Positions 16,639 to 24,556 of a stretch of 64,000 nucleotides of DNA are shown one piece after another. The stretch covers positions 1 to 64,000 of the forward strand of contig JAJDUG010000030.1 of the NCBI GenBank assembly GCA_022826755.1, in the 5' to 3' direction. A program made the translations under genes and the position numbers. The stretch comes from Acidobacteriota bacterium (GTDB lineage: Bacteria > Acidobacteriota > Terriglobia > Versatilivoradales > Versatilivoraceae). Within the stretch, counting starts at the first letter, position 1; the number at the start of each line of letters is the position of its first letter. The notes under the pieces are model-generated. The model was not told the origin of the DNA and did no database searches. It saw nothing but the letters and a program-made list of their open reading frames with translations.

Positions 16639-17796
16639 ATGCGGCGTCGCACTTTCCTGAAACAGTTTTCGGGCGCAGGGCTGGCCACGGGGTCCCTGGT
16701 GTCGGGCGGCCTCGGGGCTGCCGGTCGGCAGCGGAGCATGCAGGGGCTGGCCGAGATCGGCATGGTGGTGGCTCACGGCTGCCACGCCCAGGCGGTCTGG
16801 GCGGATACCATGAACCCGGCTCCCGGTCGGATGCGAACCACCGGCATGGTCATCACCAAGGTCTGGAGCTTCCGGCCCGATTTCGCCGCCGGTTTTGCGG
16901 AGCGTTTCCCGGGAGTCGAGGCTGTCAGGAACCTAGAGGACCTGGTCGGGACGGTGGATGGGGTCTACATCGATGCCATGCCGGCGGTCTCCCTCTACCA
17001 CCTGCTGGCCCGACCCTTTCTGCTGGCCGGAATGCCGACCTTCGTGAACCGTCCCTTCTCGACTTCCGTCGAGAAAGCCAGGCTGATCATCGAGGCGGCT
17101 CGCCAGGGCCAGGCGCCGCTGATGAGCAATTCCACCTGGGAATTCGCCGAGAGCGTGGGGGACTTGCAGGACAAGGCGTCCCGGATGCCCCGTATCCTGG
17201 GTTACTCGGCTCACAATTCCATGAGCGACTACTACACCCACGGCGTCCACGGCATCTACTACATCGCCGCCGTGTTGCGGGAGGAGCGGAAAAAGGGCCG
17301 GGGGAAGTGCCTTCAGGCCTCTTATCTGACGCCCGACTGGCGGAAGCCGCCCGGGGCGCTGAGTTTCGTCCATGAGGGACGGGACGGCGGGTTGTTCTAT
17401 GGACAGCTTCACCTGCAGTCGGACATGGACGGCCAGGCCTATCTGCGGCTGTTCGGGGATCGTTCCGGAGATTTCGAGGGCAAGATTCCAGCCAGTCCCG
17501 GCTGGTTCCGCTACAACACCTGGAATGCGATGCAACTGGTCATTCAGGAGATGATCCTGAAACGGACCCCTCCCGAGCAGGGCGACGACCTGCTGGAGAA
17601 GGCCACCATGTTCCTGATGGGTTTCAAGTCCGCCCTGGATGGGCAGGGCGCTCCGGTGAGTCGCAAGGAGGTGGAGGGTTGGGAAATCCCGCCTCCCTCG
17701 CTCTCTCTTGTGAAGGGAGGATTCCCCTCCGACAGCGCCTTCCAACAGCCCTACACTGCCGAGGAACTCAAAAACCTGGAGCGCTACCTTTCCTGA
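16639..17796 (+). CDS. Tat-signal Gfo/Idh/MocA-like oxidoreductase
   Basis: The 385-residue protein has an N-terminal RRRTFLKQFSGAG twin-arginine motif followed by a short hydrophobic stretch, so Tat export is likely. The body resembles Gfo/Idh/MocA NAD(P)-dependent sugar oxidoreductases: FPGVEAVRNLEDLVGTVDGV, then MPTFVNRPFSTSVEKA in place of the usual EKP loop. The Rossmann GxGxxG is not obvious near VVAHGCHA, so cofactor binding is uncertain. The start follows an AAGGAGGG ribosome binding site. The next gene is 12 bp downstream. Function is unknown beyond the family. Exported members of this fold are common in Acidobacteriota and Planctomycetota (family knowledge). Confidence 0.72.
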   Translation: MRRRTFLKQFSGAGLATGSLVSGGLGAAGRQRSMQGLAEIGMVVAHGCHAQAVWADTMNPAPGRMRTTGMVITKVWSFRPDFAAGFAERFPGVEAVRNLEDLVGTVDGVYIDAMPAVSLYHLLARPFLLAGMPTFVNRPFSTSVEKARLIIEAARQGQAPLMSNSTWEFAESVGDLQDKASRMPRILGYSAHNSMSDYYTHGVHGIYYIAAVLREERKKGRGKCLQASYLTPDWRKPPGALSFVHEGRDGGLFYGQLHLQSDMDGQAYLRLFGDRSGDFEGKIPASPGWFRYNTWNAMQLVIQEMILKRTPPEQGDDLLEKATMFLMGFKSALDGQGAPVSRKEVEGWEIPPPSLSLVKGGFPSDSAFQQPYTAEELKNLERYLS

Positions 17797-17808
17797 ACAG
17801 GAATCGAC

Positions 17809-20364
17809 ATGACCGTCAAGTTCGACCCTGAACAGCGCACTCTGAGCTTGAGCGTAGGCGATCTCTGCTCCGAAGCGGCCGCCTCCGGGAGCCTCAATCT
17901 GGTCCCGTTGGGCGATCTCCGCGGCGAGTTGGGAAGGGAGGTGCACCAGGAGCACCAGGCCACCCAGTCCCGGGTTTTCCCCGGGTACCGGGCCGAGGCG
18001 CCGCTCGGCTGGGAGTTCGAAGTCGACGGAGTCCGGGTGACCGTTCAGGGACGCATGGATGGGGTCTACCGGGACGACGGGGGCTGGGTGGTGGAGGAGG
18101 TCAAGTCGAGGCTGGGTCCGGTGGAAGCGGGTGAGGAATCGCCGGTCGTTCCTGCGCACCTGCTGCAGTTGAAGGTCTACGTCCATCTCTGGTCAATGAC
18201 TCGCGGGACCGACAAGGTTCGCGGGCGGCTGGTGATCATCAGTTGCCGCGACCGGAGCCGCCACTGCCTGGAGGTGGAGTCGGACGGGCCGGCCATGGAT
18301 CGGTTCCTGCAAACCCGGATCCGCGAGGTCCTGGCGGAGTTGCAGCGGAGCGCCCGGCGGGAGGAGGAGGCTCGGGGTCTGCCCCCCCTGCCCTTTCCCT
18401 ATCCCCGCATGCGCAAGGGCCAGGAAGGCCTGGTGGAAGCCATCGAAGAGGCCTTGGAATCCACCCGGCCCCTGCTGGTTTCCGCCCCGACCGGCATCGG
18501 CAAGACGGTGGCGGCGCTGTATGCCGCCCTGAGGTTCAGCCGCCGCCACGGCCTGTCGGTATTCTTTCTGACCTCCAAGACCACCCAGCAGCGCATTGTC
18601 GCCGACACGCTGAACCTGTGGGATGAGGCGCGGAGCGAGGAGAATGGATCGGGGCGTCCCTTCACCGGTCTGGTCCTGCGTTCCAAGGAGAAGATCTGCG
18701 CCAATGACGTGGTCTGCTGCCACCCTTCCCGCTGCGCCTACGCTCGGGATTTCTACGGCAAGCTGGAAAGCAGCGACCTGAGGAGGAGCCTGGCGGACTT
18801 CACCGTGATCACCCCCGATCTCGTCTACCAGAGGGCGGTGGAGAACGAGATCTGCCCCTTCGAACTCTCGGTGGAACTCTTGCCGGAGGCCGACCTGGTG
18901 CTGTGCGACTACAACTACCTCTACGATCCGCGGATCAGCCTCAAGCGGCGGTTTGCCGGGGACAGCCGTTCGGCGGTAGTGATCATCGACGAGGCCCACA
19001 ATCTGCATGGAAGGGCCCGGGACTACTATTCCCCACGGCTGGACCTGGGAGGGGTGCGCAGTCTCAGGAAGAAGATGCTGGCCCTGGCGGGCGGGGCGGG
19101 GGCTTCCCAGGCCGCTATCGAGTTTGGGCAGGAGGAAGGGACGGCGACGTCCGGGGGCGAGGACGCCGGCTTCGCCCGGGACGCGGCGGACTGTCTCAAC
19201 GAGCTGGAGGCCTACTTTGAAGAAGTCCGCGCCGACTTTCGCGAGAGTTCCGAAGGCACTCCCTTTCCCGTTCGCCTGGACAGGGAATTCTTCGCCGATC
19301 TCGGGGACCGCTTCCACGATCTCCTGCGCCGCTACCTGCTGGATCCGAAGCGCCGGGCGGCTCCCCGCGGAGAGGACGAGTTCCTGGAAACGGCACGCGG
19401 CCTGGAAGAGTTCCGCACGGTCCTCGAAATCGAGGGGGAGGAGTTCGTTCACCTCTACGATGAGACCGGAAAGTCGCATCAGCTTCGCATCCTCTGCCTG
19501 AATCCCGCCCTTCAACTGCAGAAGCGGCATCGGAGCTTCCACTCGGTGGTGGCCATGTCGGCCACCCTCTCCCCGCTCGAGTTCTACCGGGACGTGCTGG
19601 GCTTCGAACCCGACGCCAGGCTGCTTTCCCTGGCCTCTCCCTTCCCCCCGGACAACCGCAAGGTGGTGGTGGTGCCCGAGGTCTCTACCCGATACAAGCA
19701 CCGGGCGGAGACCGCTCCTCGAGTCGGGCGAATCATCGAACGGGTAGTGGCCGCCAGGCCGGGCAACTACCTGGCCTTTTTCCCCAGCTTCGAGTACCTG
19801 GGGGCGGTTCGTTCCTGTCTCCATCCGGAGGGCTACCGCCTGCTGGTTCAGAAGAGAACCATGGGAGACCACTCCCGCAACGCACTGTTGGAGGAACTCG
19901 GAGACGACAAGCGTCCTCACCTGCTGCTGGGGGTGCAGGGGGGAATTTTTGCCGAAGGGGTCGACTACCCGGGAGATCTGGCCATCGGGGTCATCATCGT
20001 GGGGCCGGCGCTGCCCCGGGTCGGCCGCGAGCTCGACCTCACCCGGCAGTACTTTGAAGAGCAGTATGGCCGGGGCTTCGAGTATGCCTGCCTGTTTCCC
20101 GGGATGAACCGCGTGGTTCAGTCGGCCGGGCGCGTCATTCGTTCCGAAACCGATCGAGGGGTGATCGTGCTCATCGGACAGCGGTTCCGATACGAGAACT
20201 ACATGAACCTCTTCCCTCGGGACTGGTACGAGTCGTCGCCGGCCGAGCTGCTCTCGGGGTCCTATGAGGATGAACTGGCGCAGTTTTGGGGTGAGCGCCA
20301 ACCTGCCCGCGGTCCCGGTCCCGCCCCTTCGTCCCCGTTTGACAGAGGTGGCCGCATCGGCTAG
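17809..20364 (+). CDS. XPD/DinG-like Fe-S helicase with N-terminal PD-(D/E)XK-like nuclease domain
   Basis: The 851-residue protein joins two domains. Residues about 70-150 contain GRMDGVYRDDGG and VVEEVKSR, the D...ExK pattern of a Cas4/RecB-like nuclease. The remainder is an SF2 helicase: Walker A SAPTGIGKT at about 225-233, then cysteines in KIC, VVCC, PSRC and EICPFE that fit an XPD-type 4Fe-4S domain. It also has DEAHNLHGRA at about 394 and QSAGRVIRSETDRG as motif VI. It likely unwinds DNA 5'-3' and may also cut it. The ATG lies 12 bp after the Gfo/Idh stop. It is not adjacent to any recognisable defence or CRISPR genes. Confidence 0.85.
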   Translation: MTVKFDPEQRTLSLSVGDLCSEAAASGSLNLVPLGDLRGELGREVHQEHQATQSRVFPGYRAEAPLGWEFEVDGVRVTVQGRMDGVYRDDGGWVVEEVKSRLGPVEAGEESPVVPAHLLQLKVYVHLWSMTRGTDKVRGRLVIISCRDRSRHCLEVESDGPAMDRFLQTRIREVLAELQRSARREEEARGLPPLPFPYPRMRKGQEGLVEAIEEALESTRPLLVSAPTGIGKTVAALYAALRFSRRHGLSVFFLTSKTTQQRIVADTLNLWDEARSEENGSGRPFTGLVLRSKEKICANDVVCCHPSRCAYARDFYGKLESSDLRRSLADFTVITPDLVYQRAVENEICPFELSVELLPEADLVLCDYNYLYDPRISLKRRFAGDSRSAVVIIDEAHNLHGRARDYYSPRLDLGGVRSLRKKMLALAGGAGASQAAIEFGQEEGTATSGGEDAGFARDAADCLNELEAYFEEVRADFRESSEGTPFPVRLDREFFADLGDRFHDLLRRYLLDPKRRAAPRGEDEFLETARGLEEFRTVLEIEGEEFVHLYDETGKSHQLRILCLNPALQLQKRHRSFHSVVAMSATLSPLEFYRDVLGFEPDARLLSLASPFPPDNRKVVVVPEVSTRYKHRAETAPRVGRIIERVVAARPGNYLAFFPSFEYLGAVRSCLHPEGYRLLVQKRTMGDHSRNALLEELGDDKRPHLLLGVQGGIFAEGVDYPGDLAIGVIIVGPALPRVGRELDLTRQYFEEQYGRGFEYACLFPGMNRVVQSAGRVIRSETDRGVIVLIGQRFRYENYMNLFPRDWYESSPAELLSGSYEDELAQFWGERQPARGPGPAPSSPFDRGGRIG

Positions 20365-20437
20365 GATTCAGCGTTTCTTCGGCAGCGTCGGCCCCCCCGG
20401 CCGCGGACGGGGGGCAACCAGAATCGAGAGGCTCCGG

Positions 20438-21037
20438 ATGGTTGCGAGGAGAGTCGCCAGTACCGTGCTGCCGACCGCCCATGGCGAGTTCGACCTGTTC
20501 GGCTACGAGGCCGGGACGGGCGGGGCCGCCAAGTGCTACGTGGTCTTGTCGAAAGGAGCCTTCGCGGCAGACTCGGCTCCGCTGGTCCGAATCCAGTCTC
20601 AGTGCCTGACCGGTGACGCCTTGGACTCGACCCGGTGCGACTGCGGCGAGCAGCTCAGGGTCGCCATGCGAATGATTCAGACGGAAGGGCAGGGAGTCGT
20701 CATCTACCATCCGGAGGAGGGGAGGGGGATCGGCCTGCTCAACAAGTTGCGGGCCTACGAGCTTCAGGACCAGGGGGTCGATACCGTGGAGGCCAACCAC
20801 CGGTTGGGGTTCGATGCCGATCAGCGCGACTATTCCGTCTGCGCCGAGATCGTCAAGGACCTGGGTATTTCCCGGGTGCGGCTGCTCTCCAACAACCCCG
20901 GCAAGTTCAAGGCCTTGGAAGATGCCGGAATCCAGGTCCTGGAGAGGATCCCCATCGAGATTTCTCCCCGATGCACCACCCGGAAATACCTCAAGACCAA
21001 GAAGGAGAAGCTGGGTCACTGGTTGAGCCAGGTGTGA
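20438..21037 (+). CDS. ribA: GTP cyclohydrolase II
   Basis: The 199-residue enzyme makes the first committed riboflavin precursor from GTP, releasing formate and pyrophosphate. Zinc ligands are Cys56, Cys67 and Cys69 in CLTGDALDSTRCDCGEQ. EEGRGIGL and VEANHRLGFDADQRDY are the family blocks. The size equals the monofunctional RibA type, with no RibB domain. The ATG at 20438, with GAGAGG upstream, matches the RibA N-terminus (LPTAHGEFDLFGYE). Longer in-frame starts overlap the helicase gene and add unconserved residues. A TlpA lipoprotein follows 29 bp later. No other rib genes are in the window. Confidence 0.92.
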   Translation: MVARRVASTVLPTAHGEFDLFGYEAGTGGAAKCYVVLSKGAFAADSAPLVRIQSQCLTGDALDSTRCDCGEQLRVAMRMIQTEGQGVVIYHPEEGRGIGLLNKLRAYELQDQGVDTVEANHRLGFDADQRDYSVCAEIVKDLGISRVRLLSNNPGKFKALEDAGIQVLERIPIEISPRCTTRKYLKTKKEKLGHWLSQV

Positions 21038-21066
21038 GCCCGAGCCTCGGCGCTTGGAGAGAACCT

Positions 21067-21621
21067 ATGGCTGAGAGTCGCAACGGTGTCTCGGGAGGCC
21101 GTGTCAAGGCGGCGCTGGCGGTTGCATGCCTGGCCTGCCTGGCGGTGGCGGGGGCCTGTTCCGGTGCCGGCGGACCCCACCTCCCCGGGTCGGTGGCTCT
21201 CGACCGGCCGGCGCCCGACTTTGAGGTGCAAGATCGCGCCGGCCAGGTGCACCGCCTGAGCGACTTCAGGGGCAAGGTGGTCCTGATCAATTTCTGGGCG
21301 ACCTGGTGTCCGCCCTGTCTCGAGGAAATGCCCTCCATGGAGTCCCTCCGCCAGCAGATGGACGAGACCCGATTGCAGATCATGGCCCTCAGCGTGGACG
21401 CTTCCTGGGAGCCGGTCGACACCTTTCTCCAGCGAAACACCTTCGGTTTCGGAATCTATTCCGACTTCGAGCAGAAAGTCGCGGAACTCTATGGCACCCA
21501 CATGGTTCCCGAGACCTATGTCGTGGACCAGCAGGGCGTCATCCTGTGCAAGGTGGTCGGAGACCGGGACTGGACGGAACCTTCCGTAGTCGAATTCCTC
21601 AAAAAACTGATCGCGGCTTAG
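21067..21621 (+). CDS. TlpA/ResA-like thioredoxin-fold lipoprotein
   Basis: The 184-residue protein has a signal peptide with a lipobox (LAVAGAC, lipidated Cys31) and a thioredoxin-like domain with the redox site WCPPC (Cys81/Cys84) in INFWATWCPPCLEEMPS. It also has VPETYVVDQQGVI, the cis-proline block of TlpA/ResA proteins. It is likely membrane-anchored on the periplasmic side and reduces disulfides, for example in cytochrome c maturation (family role). The ATG follows GGAGAGAACCT. The stop overlaps the stop of the convergent enolase-superfamily gene by four bases. Confidence 0.88.
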   Translation: MAESRNGVSGGRVKAALAVACLACLAVAGACSGAGGPHLPGSVALDRPAPDFEVQDRAGQVHRLSDFRGKVVLINFWATWCPPCLEEMPSMESLRQQMDETRLQIMALSVDASWEPVDTFLQRNTFGFGIYSDFEQKVAELYGTHMVPETYVVDQQGVILCKVVGDRDWTEPSVVEFLKKLIAA

Positions 21622-23036
21622 CATTGCCCCGTCCCCAGGCCGGTTCCGGTCAGTCCGGCCGTACCCAAACGACCATCGGTGATCCGGAACAGGTCCGGGA
21701 ACTTCGACATCCAGCGCCGGTTGGCGGAGGGAATGTACTGGCGGCTGTTGGCTTCCAGGGCGTGGACCCCGGGCAGGTGTGCGGCCAGGCCGGCCGAGTG
21801 GACCAGGGAGAGTCCCGGGCAGGTGAGGTCCTGAACGCACAGGTAGGCTCCATGCTTCCGGGCGGCCGCGGCCAGCAGCAGGGACTGGGATTGTCCCTTG
21901 CAGGTCTTCAGGGCGACACCGCTGTAGCCGACCTCGCGGGCCAGCCGAAAGGACTCCAGGTCCACCAGGGCTTCGTCGGCCACCAGCGGGACCTCCCGGG
22001 CCGCCCGGTGAAGGAGAATCCTGGGAGGTCCGGCCAGGTTGCGGGAGGTCGGCTGTTCCACGTACTGCAGCCGGGCCCTCACCGACGGCGCCCGGCGCCC
22101 GATTTCTCCAAGGAAGTCCAGCAGGTAGTCCACGTCCCGGCATCCTTCATTGAAGTCCAGCGAGTACTTCCATTCCCGGACCCCACGTTTCCCCTGGCAG
22201 GCGCTCACCACCCGCTCGATATCCACGATTCGGTCCACGTCCAGGCCGAGGTCGCCTCCGTTCAACTTCACCTTGAAGTGGGTCAGGCCCTCGGCCGCAA
22301 TCCATTCCGCCAGGGTTTGCGGCAGGCCGTCCTCCACCGCCGGACCCCGGTCCGGCGAATCGAGAGGATCGGAGGCGCCGACCGAATGGTAGAGGTGCAG
22401 GTGGGAAGCCGGCCCGGTGCGCAGGTAGCGGTCCAGCCACTCGCCCTTGAAGTCCTCTCCCAGGTAGTGGCTGAGGTCCCGGTCCATGTACTCGGGGCCG
22501 TAGGCCTGGTAAGCGTTGACCTCGTTGACTTTCCCAAAGGCATCGTGGATGGCCAGGTCGAACGCGCTGGCCACCACCAGGGCGCAGAGCCTGGGAATGG
22601 GCTCGGCCAACCCGTTCTCTGCGCTCACCCGGGCGGCAGCCTCCAGGTAGTGTGGCTCCAGGCCGCGGTAAAGGTCGATGGGGTGGGCCCGTTGGGGATG
22701 GCGGGCGGTGAGGGAGGCGATCCGCTCCGCCAGTTCCTGCATGGCCTGCAGGGATTGATCGTGGGTGACCCGGGAGGAGGGGAAGGCCCAGGCGTTGCCC
22801 AGGGGCATGGAGCCTGCCCCCGGGGCGGTCCGGCCGCGCCCGTTCCTGACCAGGACGGAGACATTCAAGAGTGTGAGGTGGGTGATGGTTCGGCCGCCGA
22901 ACCGGTAAGGCATGCGCAGCCGGAAGTCCTCGGAGTGGTGGCGGACCTCCAGAATGCGAATGTCTGTGGGACGGGAGGAGGCGGGGGTCAAAGTCACCAA
23001 ATGGGGTTCCTTGGCTTTGGTCCCGGAGTCGGGCAC
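21618..23036 (-). CDS. Enolase-superfamily (mandelate racemase/muconate lactonizing-like) enzyme
   Basis: The 472-residue protein belongs to the enolase superfamily, which abstracts an alpha-proton from carboxylates. The signature is visible: FKVKLNG (Lys255/Lys257), YSLDFNE (Asp294), VEQPT (Glu327), VADEAL (Asp354/Glu355) and VALKTCKG (Lys377). A Kx K-type base plus three acidic metal ligands fits the MLE/dipeptide-epimerase subgroup. The substrate is unknown. The first possible start is GTG at 23036. A second GTG at 22997 with AAGGA upstream is equally likely and would remove 13 unconserved residues. A boilerplate TACATGGATTCACAGGAT segment lies just upstream. Confidence 0.8.
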   Translation of the reverse strand: MPDSGTKAKEPHLVTLTPASSRPTDIRILEVRHHSEDFRLRMPYRFGGRTITHLTLLNVSVLVRNGRGRTAPGAGSMPLGNAWAFPSSRVTHDQSLQAMQELAERIASLTARHPQRAHPIDLYRGLEPHYLEAAARVSAENGLAEPIPRLCALVVASAFDLAIHDAFGKVNEVNAYQAYGPEYMDRDLSHYLGEDFKGEWLDRYLRTGPASHLHLYHSVGASDPLDSPDRGPAVEDGLPQTLAEWIAAEGLTHFKVKLNGGDLGLDVDRIVDIERVVSACQGKRGVREWKYSLDFNEGCRDVDYLLDFLGEIGRRAPSVRARLQYVEQPTSRNLAGPPRILLHRAAREVPLVADEALVDLESFRLAREVGYSGVALKTCKGQSQSLLLAAAARKHGAYLCVQDLTCPGLSLVHSAGLAAHLPGVHALEANSRQYIPSANRRWMSKFPDLFRITDGRLGTAGLTGTGLGTGQC

Positions 23037-23082
23037 GGGTAGATTCCTGATTTACATGGATTCACAGGATAGTTGCGGGGTC

Positions 23083-23949
23083 TCACGAGAGCGCCAGGTC
23101 CCGATGCAGCACCTTGGCGGTGTAGCCCTTCAGGTTCAGCAAGCCGCCGATCTGGTTGGCGATCGCGACCGACCGGTGGCGGCCTCCGGTGCAGCCGAAC
23201 GCAATCGTCAGGTAGCTCTTGCCCTCGATGGCGTAGTTGGGAATCAGGAACAGGAACAGGTCCTCCAGGCGGCGGAGAAACTGCCGGGTCTGATCGAAGG
23301 ATTGAACGTAGGAGGCCACGTCGGGGTCGTTGCCGTTCTTGTGCTTGAGTTGGGGCACGAAGTTGGGATTGGGCAGAAACCGGACGTCGAAGACCAGGTC
23401 GGCCTCGGCGGGCAGGCCGTGCTTGAATCCGAAGCTGACCAGTGAAACAAGGAGAGCCGTCGTGTCCCTCTTCTGGAACTTGTCGACGATGAATCGCCTC
23501 AGTTCGTGAACATTGAAGGGGCTGGTGTCGATGACCTGGTCGGCCAGTTTCTTGAGGGGCGCCAGGCGTCGTCTCTCCTCGGCCAGGGCGGTGGCAATGG
23601 GCTCGTCGCCCTTCAGCGGATGGGGCCGGCGGGTCTCGCTGTAACGGCGGATCAGGGAGCCGGGAGTGGCCTCCAGGTAGACGAGCGTGATGGCCAGGGA
23701 CGTCTGCTTCAGGGTTTCGAACAGCTTGGGGAACCTGGCCAGCTCGGCGCCCTCTCGCACGTCGATGACGATGGCGGCGCGCTTGATTTGAGCCCGGGCC
23801 CGGTTGCAGAGCTCCGCGAACTTGGGAATCAGCTCCAGGGGGAGATTGTCGACACAAAAATACCCCATGTCCTCAAAGGCCTTCAGGACCGTGTCTTTGC
23901 CGGACCCGCTCAGACCCGTGATGATGACAAAGGGATTTCCGGCTTCCAT
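23083..23949 (-). CDS. rapZ: RapZ/YvcJ-family nucleotide-binding RNase adapter
   Basis: The 288-residue protein has a Walker A GLSGSGKD at 12-19, the MGYFCVDNLPLELIPKF block, and a C-terminal FGCTGGRHRSVAIA motif typical of RapZ/YvcJ. In Enterobacteria RapZ guides RNase E to the small RNA GlmZ. In Bacillus, YvcJ is a GTPase/ATPase of unclear role. In this genome only nucleotide and RNA binding can be inferred. It follows hpf and rpoN in the same direction, as in many proteobacterial rpoN loci, although no ptsN gene is present between them here. Confidence 0.92.
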   Translation of the reverse strand: MEAGNPFVIITGLSGSGKDTVLKAFEDMGYFCVDNLPLELIPKFAELCNRARAQIKRAAIVIDVREGAELARFPKLFETLKQTSLAITLVYLEATPGSLIRRYSETRRPHPLKGDEPIATALAEERRRLAPLKKLADQVIDTSPFNVHELRRFIVDKFQKRDTTALLVSLVSFGFKHGLPAEADLVFDVRFLPNPNFVPQLKHKNGNDPDVASYVQSFDQTRQFLRRLEDLFLFLIPNYAIEGKSYLTIAFGCTGGRHRSVAIANQIGGLLNLKGYTAKVLHRDLALS

Positions 23950-23977
23950 GGCCTATCCAGCGACCCCGTGAAGAATC

Positions 23978-24505
23978 CTAGGGTTCAATCAGCCCGAAGT
24001 TGCCGTCCTTGCGCTTGTAGATGACACTGACTTGCTCGGACTCGGCGTTTCGGAAAACCAGGAAGTTGCCGTTGGAGCCATTGACTTCCTGGACGGCCTC
24101 CTCAACGGTCATGGGCTTGGCGGCGAAGCCGGTGGACTTGATGACCCGCGGGACTCCCGGCTGGGGCCGGTTCGGGGAGCTCGGGGGGATGGAGGCCGGG
24201 CGGGAGGCGGGGTGGCGCTTTCTGGTGATTTTCTTCCCCTTGTGCTTCAGGGCCTGTCTTTCGGCCTTGTCCAGCACGGCGTTGATGGAGGCGTACATGT
24301 CGTTGGTTTCTTCGAGTCCGTTGATGTCCAGGGATCGGGAATGCAGATGGATTTCCGCCACGTGCCGGTGCTTCTGAACCGTCAGCGTCATGTGAACGTG
24401 CATGGATTCACCCAGAATCTTGCGGATCTTCTTGAGGTGTGCCTCGGTGAAATCCCGCAGCGCAGGAGTGACTTCAATGTTTCGTCCCGTGTATGCCACC
24501 CGCAT
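23978..24505 (-). CDS. hpf: Ribosome hibernation promoting factor, long form
   Basis: The 175-residue protein has an N-terminal HPF/RaiA domain (MRVAYTGRNIEVTPALRDF, SMHVHMTLTVQKHRH), a variable linker, and a C-terminal dimerisation domain (VIKSTGFAAKPMTVEEAVQE, FLVFRNAESEQVSVIYKRKD). Long HPF alone dimerises 70S ribosomes into 100S particles in stationary phase. The ATG at 24505 is preferred: GGGGA lies upstream and the domain begins there. A start at 24538 would add 11 unconserved residues. It is downstream of rpoN, so sigma-54-linked growth-phase control is possible (inference). Confidence 0.92.
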   Translation of the reverse strand: MRVAYTGRNIEVTPALRDFTEAHLKKIRKILGESMHVHMTLTVQKHRHVAEIHLHSRSLDINGLEETNDMYASINAVLDKAERQALKHKGKKITRKRHPASRPASIPPSSPNRPQPGVPRVIKSTGFAAKPMTVEEAVQEVNGSNGNFLVFRNAESEQVSVIYKRKDGNFGLIEP

Positions 24506-24556
24506 CGACTTGTCCCCGTTGACTCGCCCGGCGCCCATGTCTCATTGCCGGGCGGC

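Noticed and set aside
18193-20301. Open minus-strand frame of 702 codons opposite the helicase gene
   Set aside because: It is antisense to an intact helicase with all its motifs. Its translation has no recognisable domain.
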